This document shows, in pieces, positions 40,439-44,752 of a stretch of 44,752 nt of DNA. The position numbers were made by a program, and so were the translations under genes. Under the pieces are notes generated by a model. That model ran no database searches. It saw only the letters and a program-made list of their open reading frames with translations, and was not told the DNA's origin. Position 1 is the first letter of the stretch; every line of letters starts with the position of its first letter. Location of the stretch: NCBI GenBank assembly GCA_900752215.1, contig CAADUO010000049.1:1-44752 (forward strand), written 5' to 3'. Source of the DNA: an uncultured Collinsella sp. Its GTDB lineage: Bacteria > Actinomycetota > Coriobacteriia > Coriobacteriales > Coriobacteriaceae.

Positions 40439-41842
40439 GTGAACCGCACCAAAATCGCGCAGCTCTATGCCGATGCCGAGTCGCTCGGCGGCCAGACCGT
40501 CACCGTCGCCGGCTGGGTCAAGTCCGTCCGCGACATGAAGAACTTTGGCTTTGTTACGCTCAACGACGGCAGCTGCTTCCGCGACCTGCAGGTCGTCATG
40601 AACCGCGAGGCACTCGACAACTACGACGAGATCGCACATCAAAACGTCTCGGCCGCACTCATTTGCACCGGCACCGTCAAACTGACCCCCGATGCACCCC
40701 AGCCTTTCGAGCTTTCTGCCACTTCCATCGAGGTCGAGGGCACGAGCGCCCCGGATTACCCGCTGCAGAAGAAGCGCGCAACCGTCGAGTTCCTGCGCAC
40801 CCAGCAGCACCTGCGCCCGCGCACCAACCTGTTCCGCGCCGTGTTCCGCATCCGCTCTGTCGCGGCTGCCGCCATCCACCGCTTCTTCCAGGAGCAGGGT
40901 TTTGTCTACGTCAACACCCCCATCATCACCACGAGTGACTGCGAAGGCGCCGGCGAGATGTTCCGCGTGACCACGCTCGACCCCAAAAATCCGCCCCTCA
41001 CCGAGTCCGGCGAGGTCGACTGGAGTCAGGACTTCTTTGGCAAGCATGCAAGCCTCACCGTGTCCGGCCAGCTCAATGCCGAGAACTTTGCCATGGCCTT
41101 TGGCGACGTGTACACCTTTGGCCCCACCTTCCGCGCCGAAAACTCCAACACCACGCGCCACGCCGCCGAGTTTTGGATGATCGAGCCCGAGATGGCCTTC
41201 GCCGACCTCAACGACTACATGGACAACGCCGAGGCCATGCTCAAGTACGTCCTTAAGGACGTTATGGCCACCTGCCCCGACGAGCTCAATATGCTCAACA
41301 AGTTTGTGGACAAGGGTCTGCTCGAGCGCCTGGACCATGTCGCCAACTCCGACTTCGCCCGCGTCACCTATACCGAGGCCGTCGAAATCCTGGAGCAGGC
41401 CGTCGCCGCCGGTCACAAGTTTGACTATCCCGTGAGCTGGGGCATCGACCTGCAAACCGAGCACGAGCGTTTCCTGACCGAGGAACACTTTAAGCGACCG
41501 ACTTTTGTGACCGACTACCCGGCCGAGATCAAGGCCTTCTACATGCGCATGAACAACGACGGCAAGACCGTCGCCGCCGCCGACTGCCTGGTGCCGGGCA
41601 TCGGCGAGATCATCGGTGGCTCCCAGCGCGAGGAGCGCCTGGATCTGCTCGAGGCCCGCATCAAGGACCTGGGTATGAATCCCGAGCAGTACAAGTACTA
41701 CCTTGACCTGCGCCGCTACGGTTCCTGCAAGCACGCCGGCTACGGTCTGGGCTTCGAGCGCTTGGTCATGTATCTGACCGGCGTGGGCAACATCCGCGAC
41801 GTCCTGCCGCACCCGCGCACCGTGGGCAACGCCGACTTCTAA
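40439..41842 (+). CDS. asnS: Asparaginyl-tRNA synthetase
   Basis: A 467-residue class IIb synthetase. An N-terminal OB-fold anticodon domain (VAGWVKSVRDMKNFGFVTLNDGS) is followed by class II motif 2 (TFRAENSNTTRHAAEFWMIEPE) and motif 3 (GYGLGFERLVMYLTG). It aligns end to end with E. coli AsnS (466 residues). The start is most likely GTG 40439 after GGGAGG; ATG 40403 would add 12 residues but is only a dozen bases from a TAGAAT -10-like box. A strong terminator follows. Confidence 0.96.
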   Translation: MNRTKIAQLYADAESLGGQTVTVAGWVKSVRDMKNFGFVTLNDGSCFRDLQVVMNREALDNYDEIAHQNVSAALICTGTVKLTPDAPQPFELSATSIEVEGTSAPDYPLQKKRATVEFLRTQQHLRPRTNLFRAVFRIRSVAAAAIHRFFQEQGFVYVNTPIITTSDCEGAGEMFRVTTLDPKNPPLTESGEVDWSQDFFGKHASLTVSGQLNAENFAMAFGDVYTFGPTFRAENSNTTRHAAEFWMIEPEMAFADLNDYMDNAEAMLKYVLKDVMATCPDELNMLNKFVDKGLLERLDHVANSDFARVTYTEAVEILEQAVAAGHKFDYPVSWGIDLQTEHERFLTEEHFKRPTFVTDYPAEIKAFYMRMNNDGKTVAAADCLVPGIGEIIGGSQREERLDLLEARIKDLGMNPEQYKYYLDLRRYGSCKHAGYGLGFERLVMYLTGVGNIRDVLPHPRTVGNADF

Positions 41843-41888
41843 TCGTCGGACGCTAGCTCGCGTCGCCACACGCCAACGCTCATCGCAC

Positions 41889-41924
41889 AAGCGCCTCTCG
41901 ACATCGGTCGAGAGGCGCTTTTTT
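41889..41924 (+). terminator. Terminator after asnS
   Basis: The stem AAGCGCCTCTCGA/TCGAGAGGCGCTT is followed by a run of T residues. Confidence 0.92.
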
Positions 41925-42045
41925 CAACAGCATCCGTCAAGCTTTTGGCAAGTTTTTGGTCAGTTGAGCAGGGCTGTTGAAAACTCGACCCGCCGTTTGC
42001 CGACGACTACCGACCGCCCAGAGCGCCCTGCGCCCCTGGGAAAGC

Positions 42046-42096
42046 CCCACGTCCTAGGCTCCATACCGTCGCCACCCAAAACGGAAAGGACGTGGG
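42046..42096 (+). promoter_or_regulatory. Leader hairpin that can mask the ribosome site of the WYL gene
   Basis: CCCACGTCCT (42046-42055) is the exact complement of AGGACGTGGG (42087-42096), which contains part of the AAAGGA ribosome site just before the ATG at 42101. A 10-bp stem with a 31-base loop would hide the site. Whether it is a regulated switch is inference. Confidence 0.5.
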
Positions 42097-42100
42097 CACG

Positions 42101-42886
42101 ATGACCGAAGCCGCTGTTGAAACCTACGACACCACGACGAGGGGCGCCGCCTCGATGGCGGCCTATCGCGCCGTTCGCATCCTGCAACTATTAAGCGAAA
42201 ACACCGGCGAGGACAAGGCCATGCTTTCCGATGAGTTGATCCGGCGCCTCGCCCATCCCGACGACCCCGCCCGCATGCCCATCTCGGCGGCGCGGCGCAG
42301 CATCTACACCGCCATCTCCGCGCTTCGCCATGCCGGATACGAAATTGAGTACAAACGCGGCGTGGGCTACAAACTTCTTACCCGCCCGCTCACCGATGAA
42401 GAGATCATCCGGCTCCACGGTATGGTCATGCGCAACCGCTCCACACCTATCGCTATCCGCAAGAGCATGGCGCAGCACTTAGTTGCCATGGCGAGCGCCG
42501 ACGTTCGCGGCTACCTCGATACACCCGAACCCGCTCCAAGCGCAGGCAGCAAGGCTACCAAGGCAACACGCACGCCCATCAAGCGCATCGACACGTGCGA
42601 GCTCGTCGAGCAGGCCATCGACCACGGAACCACGGTGAGTTTTGATATTTCGAGCGTCACGACACGCGGCGAAACCGAAGCAGCACGGATGACACTCCGT
42701 CCCTTTGCCATCAAGCAACGAGACGGCATCTCTTATTTGCTGGGAACGGTCTATGACGCCCGAGGCGCCGATGACACGTTGCGTACCGTAGAGATTGGCC
42801 GAATGAGAAACGTCACCACACGTCTCCTCGACGGCAAGAAGCTCTTCGCCGCCCTAGACGAGGACGACGCCTCCTCCGCCGCATAG
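42101..42886 (+). CDS. WYL-domain transcriptional regulator
   Basis: A 261-residue protein. The N-terminal region (about residues 10-90) is a winged helix-turn-helix type (AAYRAVRILQLL, ISAARRSIYTAISALRHAGYEIEYKRGVGYKL). A linker of mixed Ala/Thr/Lys follows at 140-160. The C-terminal half matches the WYL fold, with VSFDISS, LRPFAIKQRDGISYLLGTVYD and RTVEIGRM. Such proteins sense small ligands or nucleic acids; the target is unknown. ATG 42101 follows AAAGGA; the GTG at 42092 is too close to the ribosome site. Confidence 0.85.
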   Translation: MTEAAVETYDTTTRGAASMAAYRAVRILQLLSENTGEDKAMLSDELIRRLAHPDDPARMPISAARRSIYTAISALRHAGYEIEYKRGVGYKLLTRPLTDEEIIRLHGMVMRNRSTPIAIRKSMAQHLVAMASADVRGYLDTPEPAPSAGSKATKATRTPIKRIDTCELVEQAIDHGTTVSFDISSVTTRGETEAARMTLRPFAIKQRDGISYLLGTVYDARGADDTLRTVEIGRMRNVTTRLLDGKKLFAALDEDDASSAA

Positions 42887-42955
42887 GACCCTCCGCCGCC
42901 CATTCGACTACCCGTACCGCCCATCCGATTCTGTATTAAAAAACCCGCCAGGCTG

Positions 42956-42983
42956 TTGTAAAAATGGACATCAGCGCTACTAT
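42956..42983 (+). promoter_or_regulatory. Promoter of the ABC importer operon
   Basis: TTGTAA, a 16-base spacer and TACTAT lie about 64 bases upstream of the lipoprotein ATG. The -10 overlaps a palindromic ACTATAGT, and a small CACT...AGTG hairpin follows. No terminator of the WYL gene is seen before it. Confidence 0.55.
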
Positions 42984-43046
42984 AGTTCCACTTGCACTTT
43001 GTCCCAGTGCAGTGTTTCCAGCCATTTTTATACTGGGGGTAATGAT

Positions 43047-44027
43047 ATGAAGGACATCACCATCAGCCGCAGGAGCCTTCTGGTCTCCGCCGGCCTGCTC
43101 GCGCTCGCCCCGCTCGCCGGATGCGGCGGCAACTCTGGTTCCGGCTCTGCTGCCGCCGGTTCCGACTACACCATCGGCGTTCTGCAGCTCACCGAGCACT
43201 CCGCACTCGATGCCGCCAACGACGGCTTCGTCAAGGCCATCAAGAAGAGCGGCCTTAAGGTCAAGATCGACCAGAAGAACGCCCAGAACGACCAGTCCAC
43301 GTGTAAGTCCATTGCCGACAAGTTTGTGGGCGACAACGTCAACCTGATTTATGCCATCGCCACGCCCGCCGCGCAGGCTGCCGCCGGCGCCACGGCCGAT
43401 ATCCCCATCGTGGGCTGTGCCATCACCGACTACGCCGCCTCCGGCCTGGTCCAGGACAACGACAAGCCGGGCACCAACGTCACGGGCGCTTCCGACCTCA
43501 CCCCGGTCGCCGAGCAGCTCGAGATGATGCAGAAGGTCCTGCCCGACGTTAAAAAGGTCGGCCTGCTCTACTGCACCGCCGAGTCCAACTCCGACGTCCA
43601 GATCAAGGCCGCCAAGAAGGAACTCGACAAGCTGGGCCTCGAGTACACTGACTTCACCGTCTCGAGCTCCAACGAGATTCAGTCCGTCGTCGAGTCTGCC
43701 GTGGGCAAGGTCGACGCGCTGTACTCCCCCACCGACAACACCATCGCCGCGGGTGCCTCGCAGGTCGGCCAGATCTGCAAGGAGAACAAGCTCCCCTTCG
43801 TGACTGGCGAGGAGGGTATGTGCATGGCCGGCGGCCTGTTCACCCTCTCCATCAACTATGAGGACCTGGGCTACGCCGCGGGCGAGATGGCCGTTAAGAT
43901 CCTGAAAGGCGAGGCTAAGCCCGAAGACATGCCGATCAAACACCTCTCGAGCAAGGACCTGGTCGTCGTCAAGAACGACGAGATGGCCGAGGCCCTGGGC
44001 ATCGACCTTTCCGCTCTGGACGCGTAA
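43047..44027 (+). CDS. ABC transporter substrate-binding lipoprotein (TrpX-like, PF04392 type)
   Basis: A 326-residue lipoprotein. The signal contains SRRSLLVSAG, a twin-arginine-like motif, and the lipobox LAGC with Cys26, so it is probably Tat-exported and lipid-anchored. The mature protein has the two-lobe fold of the ABC substrate-binding family linked to tryptophan and related amino acid importers: YTIGVLQLTEHSALD, IATPAAQAAAGAT, GVSDLTP-like GASDLTP, and SPTDNTIAAG. The ligand is inferred only at family level. It is followed by the permease gene. The ATG follows GGGGGT. Confidence 0.9.
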   Translation: MKDITISRRSLLVSAGLLALAPLAGCGGNSGSGSAAAGSDYTIGVLQLTEHSALDAANDGFVKAIKKSGLKVKIDQKNAQNDQSTCKSIADKFVGDNVNLIYAIATPAAQAAAGATADIPIVGCAITDYAASGLVQDNDKPGTNVTGASDLTPVAEQLEMMQKVLPDVKKVGLLYCTAESNSDVQIKAAKKELDKLGLEYTDFTVSSSNEIQSVVESAVGKVDALYSPTDNTIAAGASQVGQICKENKLPFVTGEEGMCMAGGLFTLSINYEDLGYAAGEMAVKILKGEAKPEDMPIKHLSSKDLVVVKNDEMAEALGIDLSALDA

Positions 44028-44095
44028 TACTATACGCGGCATGCGTCTAGAGCCCGTGCTCGCGCTTTAGCTGCGTTATTCAATATCTGAGCCAC

Positions 44096-44127
44096 AGGGG
44101 CGGGCGCTGTAGACCGGCGTCCGCCCT
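44096..44127 (+). terminator. Partial terminator between lipoprotein and permease genes
   Basis: A GGGCGGGCG...CGTCCGCCC stem followed by TGCTTGTTT lies in the 203-base gap. Such hairpins often let the binding protein be made in excess over the permease. Confidence 0.5.
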
Positions 44128-44230
44128 GCTTGTTTCAGGTAAAACAAAACGTCTGTCCGCAGCTCTTTTATGCATTGTTACCGCTATTATGGAAAATCAC
44201 GTGTCCACCCTATCCTAGGAGGTATGAAGC

Positions 44231-44752
44231 ATGCTCATTGCATTGCAGGGCGCCGTTTCGCAGGGCGTCCTCTGGGGCATTATGGTGCTTGGCGTGTTTA
44301 TCACGTTCCGCCTGCTCGACATTCCCGATATGACCTGCGACGGCAGCTTTGCCCTCGGCGGCTGCGTCTGCGCTGTGCTCATCGTCAATAACAACGTCGA
44401 CCCGCTACTCGCCGTGCTGGCCGGCATGTGCGCCGGCGCCATCGCGGGCGCCGTCACGGGCATTTTGACCACCGTCTTTGAGATTCCCGCGATCCTCGCC
44501 GGAATCCTCACCCAGATCAGCCTGTGGTCCATCAACCTGCGCATCATGGGCAAGTCCAATACGCCCATTCTTGCCAAGGGCACCGTGTTTTCGGCCGTCA
44601 GCAATATGACCGGTCTGCCGCAGTCCACCGTTGCCATCATCTTGGGCATCCTGCTCGCCGTGGCTATCGTTGCCATCCTGTATTGGTTCTTTGGCACCGA
44701 GATTGGCTCCCCGCCACGCCGCCCCCGCCACGCCGCGCGGAGCAGCCGCAGC
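44231..44752 (+). CDS. ABC transporter permease, 3' end missing
   Basis: The first 174 codons of a membrane permease of the branched-chain/TrpY-like type: MLIALQGAVSQGVLWGIMVLGVFITFRLLDIPDMTCDGSFALGG-type helices, and EIPAILAGILTQISLWSINLRIMGKSN. ATG 44231 follows AGGAGG. The frame runs off the window end. The last 50 or so bases encode Pro/Arg-rich residues (GSPPRRPRHAARSSRS) where this family normally continues as GCAIRATGNN-like, so the sequence near the edge may be unreliable. Confidence 0.8.
   Translation, partial: MLIALQGAVSQGVLWGIMVLGVFITFRLLDIPDMTCDGSFALGGCVCAVLIVNNNVDPLLAVLAGMCAGAIAGAVTGILTTVFEIPAILAGILTQISLWSINLRIMGKSNTPILAKGTVFSAVSNMTGLPQSTVAIILGILLAVAIVAILYWFFGTEIGSPPRRPRHAARSSRS

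Noticed and set aside
40418..41890. A 490-codon open frame antisense to asnS
   Set aside because: Shadow of asnS, with no independent support.
42936..44042. A 368-codon open frame antisense to the lipoprotein gene
   Set aside because: It covers the promoter and lipoprotein gene, whose lipobox, ribosome site and fold are clear on the plus strand.

Overview
The window looks like chromosome from a high-GC gut actinobacterium of class Coriobacteriia, most like Collinsella. This is judged from gene content and protein style (actinobacterial RpoB/RpoC, FabK as the enoyl reductase, a fused AccD-AccA, a Tat-type lipoprotein signal), not from a database search. Most genes lie on the minus strand. The right end appears to be cut inside a gene.

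Layout, left to right. 1-2000: a partial palindromic repeat, a histidine phosphatase and a CDF metal transporter. 2100-12530: one long minus-strand type II fatty acid synthesis operon read fabH-acpP-fabK-fabD-fabG-fabF-accB-fabZ-accC-accDA, with a lone PTS IIC gene at its 3' end. Two copies of a 16-bp imperfect palindrome lie upstream of fabH. A divergent birA encodes the ligase expected to biotinylate AccB. 13530-27400: the transcription/translation core, rpoB-rpoC and rpsL-rpsG-fusA-rpsJ. It is rearranged: tuf is absent, rpsJ is followed at once by a terminator, and an ECF sigma/anti-sigma pair flanked by 39-bp inverted repeats sits between rpoC and rpsL. 27680-29904: galU lies between rplJL and rpoBC. 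30410-39450: a mixed set of an aminotransferase, an unrecognised ORF, a hypoxanthine-type DNA glycosylase, a GH13 amylase, a SotB-like MFS exporter, a FeoA-FeoB iron transporter and an alpha/beta hydrolase. 39694-44752 (plus strand): PTS IIA, asnS, a WYL-type regulator, and an ABC importer (lipoprotein plus truncated permease).

The points most worth a second look are these. (1) The beta' subunit carries a C-terminal module resembling the alpha-subunit CTD. (2) The near-universal RERAG segment of beta fork loop 2 is replaced by a longer unrelated segment. (3) S12 naturally has Arg at position 88. (4) The ECF cassette has inverted-repeat borders and a sigma-W-like promoter. (5) Several dispersed palindromic repeat families occur between genes. 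In one of them a conserved core is embedded in long inverted duplications of whatever sequence is local, and one copy takes in the rplJL promoter.
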